64,000 nucleotides of DNA, from the NCBI RefSeq assembly GCF_900110215.1, contig NZ_FOCX01000001.1, positions 62,001-126,000 on the forward strand, written 5' to 3'. Both the position numbers and the translations under genes were made by a program. Source of the stretch: Halorientalis persicus. GTDB lineage: Archaea > Halobacteriota > Halobacteria > Halobacteriales > Haloarculaceae. Shown here one piece after another: positions 41,208 through 49,744 of the stretch (within the stretch, counting starts at the first letter, position 1; every line of letters starts with the position of its first letter). The notes beneath the pieces were generated by a model. The model worked only from the letters and a program-made list of their open reading frames with translations. It ran no database searches and was not told the origin of the DNA.

Positions 41208-42050
41208 ATGACCTTCTTCGATCGGCTGGCCGACCGCATCGACGCAGTCGACAGCGTCGTCTCCGTCGGCCTCGACCCCGATATGGACCGGCTCCCCGAG
41301 CACCTGCTGGATCGTGACCTCCCGCGGTGGGCGTTCAACCGCCGGATCATCGACGCCACCCACGAACACGCCGCCTGCTACAAGCCCAACGCGGCCTTCT
41401 ACGAGGACCCCGACGGCTGGGCGGCGTTAGAAGAGACCATCGCCTACGCCCACGGGAAGGACGTGCCCGTCCTGCTGGACGCCAAACGGGGCGACATCGG
41501 CAACACCGCCCGGCAGTACGCCGACCTGCTCGACCGCGCGGACGCCATCACCGCCAATCCCTACATGGGCCGAGACTCGCTCGAGCCGTTTCTCGAACGC
41601 ACCGATTCGGGCGTGTTCCTGCTCTGTCGCACTTCCAACCCTGGCGGCGCTGACATCCAGAACCTCGAACTCGCCTCGGGCGAGCCGGTCTACGAGCGCG
41701 TGGCCGCGCTGGCCGACACCTGGAACCGCAACGGCAACGTCGGCCTCGTCGTCGGCGCGACCCAGCCAGAGGAACTCGAGGAAATCCGTGAAATCGTCCC
41801 AGACCTCCCCTTCCTCGTGCCCGGCGTGGGGGCGCAGGGCAGTGACGCCGAGGCCGCCGTCGAACACGGGCTGGCCGAGCTGGACGAGCGGAGCTCGTCG
41901 GCAGACCGGACACAGTCCGGGATCGGCGTGGGGCTGGTCAACTCCTCGCGTGGGATCATCTTTGCTGGTGAGGACCAGGGCGAGGACTTCCACAAGGCCA
42001 GCGGCCAGGCCGCCAAGCAGTTGAAACAGCGACTCAATCAGTATCGCTGA
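41208..42050 (+). CDS. pyrF: Orotidine-5'-phosphate decarboxylase (type 2)
   Basis: Last step of UMP synthesis. 280 aa, longer than the type-1 enzyme. S-V-G-L-D-P-D, A-C-Y-K-P-N-A-A-F-Y, the catalytic L-L-D-A-K-R-G-D-I-G-N-T-A, and the later P-G-V-G-A-Q-G and V-N-S-S-R-G-I-I phosphate loops mark the type-2 family. ATG 41208 is set by the conserved F-F-D-R-L start. Monocistronic on the plus strand, followed by 174 bp before a sensor kinase. Confidence 0.94.
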   Translation: MTFFDRLADRIDAVDSVVSVGLDPDMDRLPEHLLDRDLPRWAFNRRIIDATHEHAACYKPNAAFYEDPDGWAALEETIAYAHGKDVPVLLDAKRGDIGNTARQYADLLDRADAITANPYMGRDSLEPFLERTDSGVFLLCRTSNPGGADIQNLELASGEPVYERVAALADTWNRNGNVGLVVGATQPEELEEIREIVPDLPFLVPGVGAQGSDAEAAVEHGLAELDERSSSADRTQSGIGVGLVNSSRGIIFAGEDQGEDFHKASGQAAKQLKQRLNQYR

Positions 42051-42224
42051 GGTCCGGTCTCCGAAGTCACCTGTTCACCTCCCGTTGTGACCGCACGGCC
42101 GAGTGCGACGGTGACCGCGCCGTCTGTGAACCTGTCGTGTGGCACTATCCCCGCCCGATTTCGTCCAAACATCCATGAGTATATGCCCGCGTATCGACAA
42201 GGAGAGTCACCTCCCGGGAAACAC

Positions 42225-44258
42225 ATGAAAACTCGCTATGCATTTTTTCTCGTCTTGCTGTTCGTGATGGCAGTTCTCTCGGGTGCGATCTTCGTCGGGT
42301 TTCAGGAGTACAAGTCGACACTCTACGAGGAGAGTCGCGAGGACACGACACAGACGGCGGTCCACGTCGGTTCGGAGCTCGCCTCGGAGTTCTCGGGACG
42401 GCGACAGACCGTCCGGTTGACCGCGACGACGCCGGCGGTCGCGCGTCACGGGAGCGACGCACAGCGGGCGGTTCTCCAGCGGCTGGTCGAGGAGACGGGG
42501 TTCTCCGGGGCGTCGGTCATCGCCAGCAACGGGACGATGACGAACATCGTGTCGGACCTGACGCCGGAAGAGCGGGCCGACCTGATCGGGTCGGACTTCG
42601 GCGACCGGACCTACTTCCAGCGAGCGATGGCGGGCGAGACGTACCTGAGTGATCCAGTCACGGCCGAGTCGGGCAACGACATCGTGACCGTCAGCACTCC
42701 CATCCGACACAACGGGACGGTCGTGGGGACGCTCAACGGCGCGTACCACGTCCCCGAGGCGTGGTTCGCGGACAGCGTGACGGCCTCGCTGGGACCCGAT
42801 GACGGGGTGTCGATCTACGCACAGTCCGGCAGGGTAGTGTACTCGGAACCGCCGCAGTCGGGTGCTAACACCGTCGTCAGAAACGCCACCATCGGTGACA
42901 CTGGCTGGACGGTGAGCATCCAGTCGAGTCAGCGGCCCGTCCAGTCGACGATCCGATCGGTGACGTACCTCCAGGCCGGGAGCATCCTGGCAGTGGTGTT
43001 CGTGATCGTCGGGTTCGGCTGGTGGGTCTACCGGCGGAACCTCCACCAGGTCGAGCACCTCCTGGACGGCCTCACGCGCCTCGAAAACCGAGAGTACGGG
43101 ACGGAGATCGACGTGCGGGGCGGCGAGGAGTGGCAGCAGATCGAAGCCGGGTTCAACGAGATGAGCCGGTCGCTGGCCCGGTTCGAGCACGAGCGCAGGG
43201 AGCGCGAGCAGTCGCTCCGGGAGTTCAAACGCGCCGTCGAACACGCCGGATACGCGGTGTTCATCACCGACGCCGAGGGGACGATCGAGTACGTGAACCC
43301 AGCGTTCGAGGAGATCACGGGGTACTCGGCGGCGGACGCGGTCGGCGTGACGCCGGACATCCTGAACTCGGGCGAGATGTCCGACGACTACTTCGCCCGG
43401 CAGTGGGAGACGCTGTTGGCCGGCGAGGAGTGGGACGAGGAGATCGTCAACGAGCGACGCAACGGGACACAGTACGTCGCCCGACAGACGATCACCCCGC
43501 TGACTGCCGAGGACGGAGCCGTCGAGAAGTTCGTCGCCATCCAGACGGACATCACGGCGCTCAAAGATCGGGAGCGCCACCTGCAGACGCTCAGCCGGGT
43601 GTTGCGTCACAACCTCCGAAACAAGATCGGCGTGATCGTCGGCTCGGCGGAACTGCTCGCCGGGGACGACCGTTCCGGCGTCGACGAGGCGGCGATCGGC
43701 GACCGGATCGTCGACGCGGGCCAGCAACTCACGGACCTCGCCGAGAAGGAACGGCGGATCGTCACGCTCCTGACCGCCCAACCGCGTCGCAAGCGGATCG
43801 ATCTCGCGGCGGCGGTCGAGTCGGTCGCGACGCGCGTCCGGCAGGAATACCCCGACAGTCGGATCACGGTTACCTGCCCCGGGGACGTGACAGTCGTCGG
43901 GATCGACGAACTCCAGCGTGGACTGTACGAACTGGTCGAGAACAGCGTCGTCCACGCCGACGAGTCGGCGACGGTCGCGGTCACCGTCGAGCGGCGCGAG
44001 GGAAGCGTTGCGGTCACGGTCGAAGACGACGGGCCCGGGATTCCGGAGAACGAGCGGCCGATCCTGACGGGGGACGCCGACATCGAACCCCTCTCACACG
44101 GGAGTGGCCTCGGGCTCTGGCTGGTGTATCACATCGTCCGGTTGTCCGATGGCGTCGTCACCTACGCCGACGGTACGCCGACGGGCAGCGTGATCACCGT
44201 CGAACTCCCGCGAGCCGACTCCGGTTCGGAACGGGCCGGAAACAGTCAGAACCGGTAG
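42225..44258 (+). CDS. Membrane sensor histidine kinase (Cache-HAMP-PAS-kinase)
   Basis: 677 aa. Helix 1 at about 5-28, an extracellular Cache-like sensor (about 30-245, with T-Y-F-Q-R-A-M-A-G-E-T-Y-L-S-D-P), helix 2 near 250-272, HAMP about 273-325, PAS about 335-450 (Y-V-N-P-A-F-E-E-I-T-G-Y), phospho-acceptor His462 in V-L-R-H-N-L-R-N, and HATPase about 560-670 with E-N-S-V-V-H-A, D-D-G-P-G-I-P and G-S-G-L-G-L-W-L-V. The Cache domain suggests sensing of small external metabolites. ATG 42225 places the first helix at the N-terminus; 42183 is an alternative. No response regulator adjacent. Confidence 0.92.
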   Translation: MKTRYAFFLVLLFVMAVLSGAIFVGFQEYKSTLYEESREDTTQTAVHVGSELASEFSGRRQTVRLTATTPAVARHGSDAQRAVLQRLVEETGFSGASVIASNGTMTNIVSDLTPEERADLIGSDFGDRTYFQRAMAGETYLSDPVTAESGNDIVTVSTPIRHNGTVVGTLNGAYHVPEAWFADSVTASLGPDDGVSIYAQSGRVVYSEPPQSGANTVVRNATIGDTGWTVSIQSSQRPVQSTIRSVTYLQAGSILAVVFVIVGFGWWVYRRNLHQVEHLLDGLTRLENREYGTEIDVRGGEEWQQIEAGFNEMSRSLARFEHERREREQSLREFKRAVEHAGYAVFITDAEGTIEYVNPAFEEITGYSAADAVGVTPDILNSGEMSDDYFARQWETLLAGEEWDEEIVNERRNGTQYVARQTITPLTAEDGAVEKFVAIQTDITALKDRERHLQTLSRVLRHNLRNKIGVIVGSAELLAGDDRSGVDEAAIGDRIVDAGQQLTDLAEKERRIVTLLTAQPRRKRIDLAAAVESVATRVRQEYPDSRITVTCPGDVTVVGIDELQRGLYELVENSVVHADESATVAVTVERREGSVAVTVEDDGPGIPENERPILTGDADIEPLSHGSGLGLWLVYHIVRLSDGVVTYADGTPTGSVITVELPRADSGSERAGNSQNR

Positions 44259-44449
44259 GTGTCGACACCGTCGGGGGCATCCGGTGGCTGGCGCTCACGC
44301 CCGCGACCCCCGCCGACATCGGACAGACACTCGACACAGAGCCCGGTCTCCTCGTCGAAATGCTCGTCACAGACCAGCTGGGCACAGCGCGAGCAGGTGT
44401 GCCGGACCTCGCCCGTGACACAGATCTCGCAGTTCCCGGAGACGCTCAT
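44246..44449 (-). CDS. Zinc-finger microprotein, 67 aa (B-box-like)
   Basis: C-E-I-C (7-10), C-S-R-C (19-22), C-D-E-H (27-30) and C-V-E-C (38-41) give a compact Cys/His cluster able to bind two zinc ions in a B-box-like crossed arrangement. The C-terminal 25 residues are Gly/Arg/Pro/Asp-rich and probably disordered. It overlaps the 3' end of the sensor kinase by 13 nt, convergent. Similar haloarchaeal microproteins exist (HVO_2901 type, from memory); function unknown. Confidence 0.7.
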   Translation of the reverse strand: MSVSGNCEICVTGEVRHTCSRCAQLVCDEHFDEETGLCVECLSDVGGGRGRERQPPDAPDGVDTYRF

Positions 44450-44544
44450 GAGAGTCGGTAGCACGGCCACGGGTTTGAATCCTGCGCGGGGACGGGCGGG
44501 GCGCGCTGACGGCAGTCAGGGCCGCAGTCGAGAGGCTTACGGGG

Positions 44545-45111
44545 GTGGGGACCCAATCGACGGACGTGGATCACGACCGGCTCATCACGGGCATCGCGGT
44601 CGCGCTGGCGGGGTGTGCAGTGGTGCTGACCGTCCTCGCGTTCGTCTACAACCTCGCGATTCTCGCGGTCGCAGCCGGTCTCGGTGCCGCCGCCTACTTC
44701 ATGTGGTACCAGGCCAGCGGTCGTCTCGCGACCCGGATCTACCAGTCGGTCGAGAAACGCGCGAGACAGAACAACGGGCGCGAACGGGCGCGAACCCGCG
44801 AAACCGGTGGGTTCGGCGCAGGTCCGCGCGAGGAGTGGACCGCGCCGGGCGGTCGCGGTGGACAGGGTCGTCAGCGTGCGGGCCAGCAAGGACAACGACA
44901 ACGCCAGCGCCAGCGTCGTCGGCCACCATCGGCCAACGACGGCCCCAGCAGGTCCGAAGCCTACCGGATTCTCGGGCTGGACACTGACGCCGACGACGCC
45001 GCGGTCAAGCGGGCCTACCGGCAGAAAGTGAAGGAGGTCCACCCGGACACCGACGGCGGCGACGAGGAGACGTTCAAGAAGGTCAACGCGGCCTACGAAC
45101 GGCTGACCTAG
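44545..45111 (+). CDS. Membrane-anchored J-domain protein
   Basis: 188 aa. Two hydrophobic helices (about 14-33 and 36-56) followed by a basic Gln/Arg linker (about 105-125, many Q-R repeats). The C-terminal J domain (about 135-188) reads A-Y-R-I-L-G-L, R-A-Y-R-Q-K-V-K-E-V-H-P-D-T-D-G-G, with the H-P-D motif that stimulates DnaK. The likely job is recruiting Hsp70 to the membrane. GTG 44545 and GTG 44566 are both possible starts. It overlaps the convergent MBL gene by 4 nt. Confidence 0.8.
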   Translation: MGTQSTDVDHDRLITGIAVALAGCAVVLTVLAFVYNLAILAVAAGLGAAAYFMWYQASGRLATRIYQSVEKRARQNNGRERARTRETGGFGAGPREEWTAPGGRGGQGRQRAGQQGQRQRQRQRRRPPSANDGPSRSEAYRILGLDTDADDAAVKRAYRQKVKEVHPDTDGGDEETFKKVNAAYERLT

Positions 45112-46010
45112 CTCTCGTCGAGATACCGGCAGACACCGACCACGTCACGGCGGAGCGTCGGGCTCTCCCACTCGGGGCGCAACTCGTCGAGCATCGCGTC
45201 CAGGTCGTCGTCGGTCTCGGCTCTGACCCGTTCGACCGTGTCGACGAACGCCGGCAATATCTCGGCGTAGTCGTGCAGTTCCGCCGTGGCTTCGCCGGGC
45301 TGACCGGGCCCGAAGTGGCTGTACAGCGTCCGAGAGGGGGCCAGGTCGAGCAGGCGGTCGACGGTATCGAGGTTCGCTTCCAGATCGAAACTCGGCGGCG
45401 GGGTCGTCGGCGCCACCGTCTCCGAGCGTGGGTCGAACGCGCCGACCGCGTCGGCACCGAACAGCGTCCCGCTGGACGGTTCCAGCGCCACATAGTGGTG
45501 GGGGGCGTGGCCCGGCGCGTCGTAGAGCTCCAGTTCGCGATCCCCGAGATCGAGGACTTCGCCGCCGGAGACGGCCCGGCAGCGATCCGCGGGGACCAGT
45601 TCGGGATCGCCGTAGGGGGCTTTCATGCCGATGGCGGCCTCGACGCTCTCGACGAGGCGGTCGAGTTTGTCGGCGTCGGTGAGGTAGGGGACGCCGCGCT
45701 CGTGGACGACGACGGTGGCGTTCTCACAGGCCGCCAGCAGGCGGGCGGTGCCGGCGGCGTGGTCGAGGTGGACGTGACTGACGAGGATGGTCTCGACCGC
45801 GGCGGGGTCGATGCCCACGGTGTCCATGGCGTCGAGGATGCGCTCGGCACCGGCGACCGTCCCGGCGTCGAGGATCGCCGGGTCGGCGGCGTCGAGCAGG
45901 TAGGTCGCGAGCATCTTCGGGGTACCGAACAGTTCGTTGTCGACGAGGTAGGTGTCGGGACAGCCGTCGACGGGTGGGGCGTCCATATCCCCGAGTTGGA
46001 CCGCGGTCAC
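45108..46010 (-). CDS. MBL-fold metallo-hydrolase
   Basis: 300 aa. The metal site S-H-V-H-L-D-H-A (H-x-H-x-D-H) is intact, followed by D-A-P-G-H-A-P-H-H (third His) and F-G-A-D-A (bridging Asp), with S-H-F-G-P-G as the last metal loop. This subtype is glyoxalase II-like; substrate unknown (thioester, lactone or phosphodiester). GTG 46010 is preferred because M-T-A-V-Q-L-G-D resembles related starts; ATG 45986 is the alternative. Divergent from the phosphoglycolate phosphatase. Confidence 0.85.
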   Translation of the reverse strand: MTAVQLGDMDAPPVDGCPDTYLVDNELFGTPKMLATYLLDAADPAILDAGTVAGAERILDAMDTVGIDPAAVETILVSHVHLDHAAGTARLLAACENATVVVHERGVPYLTDADKLDRLVESVEAAIGMKAPYGDPELVPADRCRAVSGGEVLDLGDRELELYDAPGHAPHHYVALEPSSGTLFGADAVGAFDPRSETVAPTTPPPSFDLEANLDTVDRLLDLAPSRTLYSHFGPGQPGEATAELHDYAEILPAFVDTVERVRAETDDDLDAMLDELRPEWESPTLRRDVVGVCRYLDES

Positions 46011-46077
46011 TTATCATATGCGAGCCACTACGACGTATCATGCAACCGACGAGCGAGACGATTCCGGAGGTGGAGCC

Positions 46078-46752
46078 GTGACCCCGCCGCTGGCCGTCGA
46101 CATCGACGGGACGCTGACGGGGCCGAGCCGGGCCATCGACCCGCGCGTGATGGAGGTCCTGCGGGGCTGGGACGATCACGTGGTCGTCGCCACGGGGAAG
46201 GCCTTCCCCTACCCCGTCGCGCTGTGTGAGTTTCTGGCGATTCCGATCACCGTGATCGCCGAGAACGGGGGCGTCGTCGCCGTCGCGGGCGAGGAGATCG
46301 TCTTCACCGGCGACCCCGACAGCGCCTGGGCCGTCGCCGAGGCGTACGAAGCCGCTGGCTTCGGCCTGGGCTGGGACGAGCCGGACTTCGTCAACCGCTG
46401 GCGGGAGACCGAGATCGCCGTCGCGCTCGATCAGCCCCTCGATCCCCTCGAGCGGATCGCGGCCGACCACGGCCTCGAAGTCGTCGACACCGGCTTCGCC
46501 TACCACGTCAAGACGCCCGACGTGGACAAGGGCAAGGGGCTGGCGGCGGTCGCGGACACCCTCGACCGTGATCCCACCGAGTTCGTCGCGGTCGGGGACT
46601 CCGAGAACGACGTGGCGACGTTCGAGACCGCCGGGCGCTCCTTCGCCGTCGCCAACGCCGACGACAGCGCCCTCGCGGCGGCCGACGAGGTGACCGACGC
46701 CAGCTACGCCGACGGCTTTCTGGAGGCAGTCGAGCGGATCGAGACGGAGTGA
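46078..46752 (+). CDS. Phosphoglycolate phosphatase, archaeal type
   Basis: HAD phosphatase with C2 cap that removes phosphate from 2-phosphoglycolate. 224 aa. Motif I L-A-V-D-I-D-G-T-L-T, motif II V-V-A-T-G-K, Lys in H-V-K-T-P-D-V-D-K-G-K-G (motif III region), motif IV G-D-S-E-N-D-V. The start GTG 46078 carries a strong ggaggtg ribosome-binding site 4-6 nt upstream, unusual in a window where leaderless signals dominate. A longer in-frame ATG at 46039 lacks such support. Confidence 0.88.
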   Translation: MTPPLAVDIDGTLTGPSRAIDPRVMEVLRGWDDHVVVATGKAFPYPVALCEFLAIPITVIAENGGVVAVAGEEIVFTGDPDSAWAVAEAYEAAGFGLGWDEPDFVNRWRETEIAVALDQPLDPLERIAADHGLEVVDTGFAYHVKTPDVDKGKGLAAVADTLDRDPTEFVAVGDSENDVATFETAGRSFAVANADDSALAAADEVTDASYADGFLEAVERIETE

Positions 46753-46773
46753 TCGGGGCGGACTCCGGACCCC

Positions 46774-46825
46774 TATTTATACGACCTGTGCTAACGGCAC
46801 ACACATTCCGAGAAAGCTTTTGATA
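46774..46825 (+). promoter_or_regulatory. Tandem TATA-like boxes upstream of GTPBP1-like gene
   Basis: tatttata at 46774-46781 and ctttttgata-like cttttgata at 46817-46825. The second is 23-31 nt before ATG 46848, giving a leaderless message; the first would give a leader of about 45 nt. Two alternative transcripts are possible. Confidence 0.45.
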
Positions 46826-46847
46826 GTGGTCCCCTAACCCGGCACGT

Positions 46848-48494
46848 ATGAGCCCCGACCGGGCCGTCCTCGAACGCGCCATCGATCGCGGCGAACAGGA
46901 GGGCGGCAGCGTCGAGTTCAAAGAGCGGCTCACGAAAGACCTCCACGCGACGGAGGGGCGGTTCGAGAGCCTCGCGGCACAGTTGCGCCACCGCGTCCTC
47001 TCGGGCGACGGCGAGGCCACCTACGTCGTCGGCGTCACCGACGACGGCGGGCTTGCCGGCATCGAGCCCGAGGCGTTCTCCGAGTCGATGGACGTACTCT
47101 CCCTGTTGGCAGAGGAGGCTGGTGCACACATCGACGAGGTGGAGACGTGGGGCGTCGACGAGGCGACCGGCACGGCGACGAAAGGCGACGCCGGAACCGG
47201 CGGCATCGTCGGCGTCGCCACCATCCGCGAGGGTGCAGTCATGTCCGACGACGAGCACATCGTCGTCGGGACCGCCGGCCACGTCGACCACGGGAAATCG
47301 ACCCTCGTGGGCTCGCTCGTCACCGGCGACGCCGACGACGGCGAGGGGGGCACCCGCTCGTTCCTCGACGTCCAGCCCCACGAGGTCGAGCGCGGTCTCT
47401 CTGCGGACCTGTCTTACGGCGTCTACGGCTTCGACGACGACGGTCCGGTCCGGATGGACAACCCGCACCGGAAGTCCGACCGCGCCCGCGTCGTCGAGGA
47501 GGCCGATCGTCTCGTGAGCTTCGTCGACACCGTGGGCCACGAGCCCTGGCTCCGGACGACGATCCGCGGCCTGGTCGGGCAGAAACTCGACTACGGACTC
47601 CTCACCGTCGCGGCCGACGACGGCCCGACCAAGACCACGCGGGAACACCTCGGCATCCTGCTGGCGACGGATCTCCCCACGATGGTCGCCATCACGAAGG
47701 CCGACCTCGTGGACGAGGAACGGCTCCGGGAGGTCGAACGCGAGGTCGAGCGCCTGCTCCGGGAGGTCGACAAGACGCCCCTGCGCGTCGAGCGCCACGG
47801 CGTCGACGCGGCGCTCGAGGAGATCAGCGAGACCGTCGTGCCCGTCCTCACGACGAGCGCGGTCACGATGGACGGTCTCGACCAGCTGGACGAACTGTTC
47901 GAGCGCCTGCCCAAGACCGCCGGCAGTGACCGCACCGACGAGGACTTCACGATGTACGTCGACCGCACGTACAACGTGACCGGCGTCGGCGCGGTCGCCT
48001 CGGGGACCATCAGGTCCGGGACCGTAGAGGCTGGCGACGAACTCCTGCTCGGCCCGATGCAGGACGGCTCCTTCCGCGAGGTCGAGGTCCGGTCCATCGA
48101 GATGCACTACCACCGCGTCGACGAGGCCCAGGCCGGCCGGATCGTCGGCATCGCGCTGAAAGGTGTTGCCGAGGTCGACATCGAGCGCGGGATGGTGTTG
48201 CTCCCCCGCGAGTCCGACCCCACACCCGTCCGTGGGTTCGAGGCCGAGGTGATGGTCCTCAATCACCCGACCCGGATCGGCGACGGCTACGAGCCGGTCG
48301 TCCACATCGAGACGGTCAGCGAGGCCGCCGCGTTCTACCCCGAGGGCGGCCAGCTCCTGCCGGGCGACTCCGGCGAGACCCGCATCCGGTTCAAGTTTCG
48401 CCCCTACTACGTCGAGGAGGGCCAGCGGTTCGTCTTCCGGGAAGGGAGTTCGAAAGGCGTCGGGACCGTGACCGACGTGACGCCGGCGGAGTGA
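46848..48494 (+). CDS. GTPBP1/2-like translational GTPase
   Basis: 548 aa. An N-terminal domain of about 130 residues (S-V-E-F-K-E-R-L...A-T-Y-V-V-G-V-T-D-D-G-G-L-A-G-I) matches the N-terminal region of eukaryotic GTPBP1. The EF1A-like G domain has G1 G-H-V-D-H-G-K-S-T, G3 D-T-V-G-H-E-P-W (Val in place of the usual Pro), and G4 T-K-A-D. Domains II and III follow (about 360-545: N-V-T-G-V-G-A-V-A-S-G-T, R-I-R-F-K-F-R-P-Y-Y). The eukaryotic homologue acts on stalled ribosomes and RNA decay. Adjacent to its own TATA boxes; monocistronic. Confidence 0.88.
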   Translation: MSPDRAVLERAIDRGEQEGGSVEFKERLTKDLHATEGRFESLAAQLRHRVLSGDGEATYVVGVTDDGGLAGIEPEAFSESMDVLSLLAEEAGAHIDEVETWGVDEATGTATKGDAGTGGIVGVATIREGAVMSDDEHIVVGTAGHVDHGKSTLVGSLVTGDADDGEGGTRSFLDVQPHEVERGLSADLSYGVYGFDDDGPVRMDNPHRKSDRARVVEEADRLVSFVDTVGHEPWLRTTIRGLVGQKLDYGLLTVAADDGPTKTTREHLGILLATDLPTMVAITKADLVDEERLREVEREVERLLREVDKTPLRVERHGVDAALEEISETVVPVLTTSAVTMDGLDQLDELFERLPKTAGSDRTDEDFTMYVDRTYNVTGVGAVASGTIRSGTVEAGDELLLGPMQDGSFREVEVRSIEMHYHRVDEAQAGRIVGIALKGVAEVDIERGMVLLPRESDPTPVRGFEAEVMVLNHPTRIGDGYEPVVHIETVSEAAAFYPEGGQLLPGDSGETRIRFKFRPYYVEEGQRFVFREGSSKGVGTVTDVTPAE

Positions 48495-48495
48495 C

Positions 48496-49176
48496 TCACT
48501 CCCCTTCCCACGGCGGGTCTTCGAGATCGGCCAGCGATTCGAGCCGGTAGTCCGGCGTGGTGGTGGGTTCGGAGCCCTCGGTCAGCAGGGCGGCCTTGAT
48601 CCCCGCACCGTCGGCCCCGCGCACGTCCTTGTGGACGGTGTCACCGACGTGGACGGCCCGCCGCGGAGCGGCGTCCAGCGCGTACAGCGCCTCGTGGAAC
48701 GGGCCGGGTTCGGGTTTGGGTGCGGTGTCGTACCCGCCGTAGACGATTACGTCGAAGGCGTCCCGGATGCCCAGCGCGTCGAGTTTCGGATCCTGTACTT
48801 CGGGGCCGCCGTTGGCGACCAGCGCGAGGTCGTAAGCCTCACCGAGCGATTCCAGCGCCGCCAACGCACCCGGAATCGGCTCCACGTCGCCGTGATCCCG
48901 CATCGAGGCGTAGAGGGCGGCCAGCCGACGACCTACCGCCGGGTCGCGACCGGTCTCGTCGGCCAGTTCGGCGAAAGCCAGTTCGCGGCGTTCGGCCCGC
49001 GTCTCGTCGGTGACGACCTGCAGGAACAGTTTGTCGCGGTACTCGGCGGTGGTGAAGAAGGGGTCGACGCCGAGTTCGTCGAACGCGGCCGCGAGCAGTT
49101 CCTCGCGGGACCGCCGGTACTCACAGAGCGTCCCGTCGAGGTCCAGAAACACGGCGTCGGGCGGCCGGTCGTCCAT
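48496..49176 (-). CDS. HAD-superfamily hydrolase, second
   Basis: 226 aa. Motif I F-L-D-L-D-G-T-L, motif II V-A-N-G-G (Asn-Gly variant), motif III K-P-E-P-G, motif IV H-V-G-D-T-V-H-K-D. A C1 helical cap spans about 18-95. Related to pyrimidine 5'-nucleotidases and phosphoglycolate phosphatase-like enzymes; substrate not readable. Its stop lies 1 nt after the GTPBP1-like gene stop, convergent. A second HAD gene of the same superfamily is at 39650. Confidence 0.82.
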   Translation of the reverse strand: MDDRPPDAVFLDLDGTLCEYRRSREELLAAAFDELGVDPFFTTAEYRDKLFLQVVTDETRAERRELAFAELADETGRDPAVGRRLAALYASMRDHGDVEPIPGALAALESLGEAYDLALVANGGPEVQDPKLDALGIRDAFDVIVYGGYDTAPKPEPGPFHEALYALDAAPRRAVHVGDTVHKDVRGADGAGIKAALLTEGSEPTTTPDYRLESLADLEDPPWEGE

Positions 49177-49261
49177 CACTCGTGGGTTCGGAGTCTGGCA
49201 GGTAAAGAGTTCCCCCCGCGACGAGACCTGCCGGTCGATACGGATCGCTCCCGTCGGCGGA

Positions 49262-49744
49262 TCAGACCGACCGATACCCGTCGTCGACCCGCTCGGTGCG
49301 TCCGAACACGACGCCCCAGTCGAGCAGGCACCGCGTCCGCTCGGTCCAGACGGCCACCCAGTCACCGTGGCGGTTGCGCTCCCAGGTCGGCACGGCGTCC
49401 CGAATCGCGTCGAAGGCCACCTCGGCCGAGAGCGGTTCGTCGGCGGTGTCGAGTGCGTCCAGCAGTTCCGCGACGCCGAACACCCGGTCGGCGAACGCGT
49501 CGGCGACCGCCTCGTCGGTGTACTCGCGGCGCTGTCGCTCGTAGCCCCGGTCGGTCTCGGTCGCCAGGCCCAGGGCGCGACAGAACGTGAGCCAGGCCTC
49601 GGCGTCCTCGCGGGCCCCCACCTCGGTGCGGTCCAGGATGCGCGCACAGCAGTCGTCGACGGACCCGGGGACGAGCGGGATCGCGCCGTGGACGGCCGCG
49701 AGCAGGTCGGGGTCGACTGGTTCGGGAGCGACCTTGAACCGCAT
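49262..49744 (-). CDS. Conserved haloarchaeal protein, 160 aa, coupled to mch
   Basis: Mixed helical, acidic protein. Helices around R-E-D-A-E-A-W-L-T-F-C-R-A-L-G-L-A and D-A-F-A-D-R-V-F-G-V-A-E-L-L-D-A-L suggest a winged-helix-like core. The Trp/Arg-rich C-terminus (W-V-A-V-W-T-E-R-T-R-C-L-L-D-W) is distinctive. Four Cys without zinc-like spacing. Its ATG overlaps the mch stop by 1 nt (TGATG), so expression is coupled. No family known to me. Confidence 0.6.
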   Translation of the reverse strand: MRFKVAPEPVDPDLLAAVHGAIPLVPGSVDDCCARILDRTEVGAREDAEAWLTFCRALGLATETDRGYERQRREYTDEAVADAFADRVFGVAELLDALDTADEPLSAEVAFDAIRDAVPTWERNRHGDWVAVWTERTRCLLDWGVVFGRTERVDDGYRSV

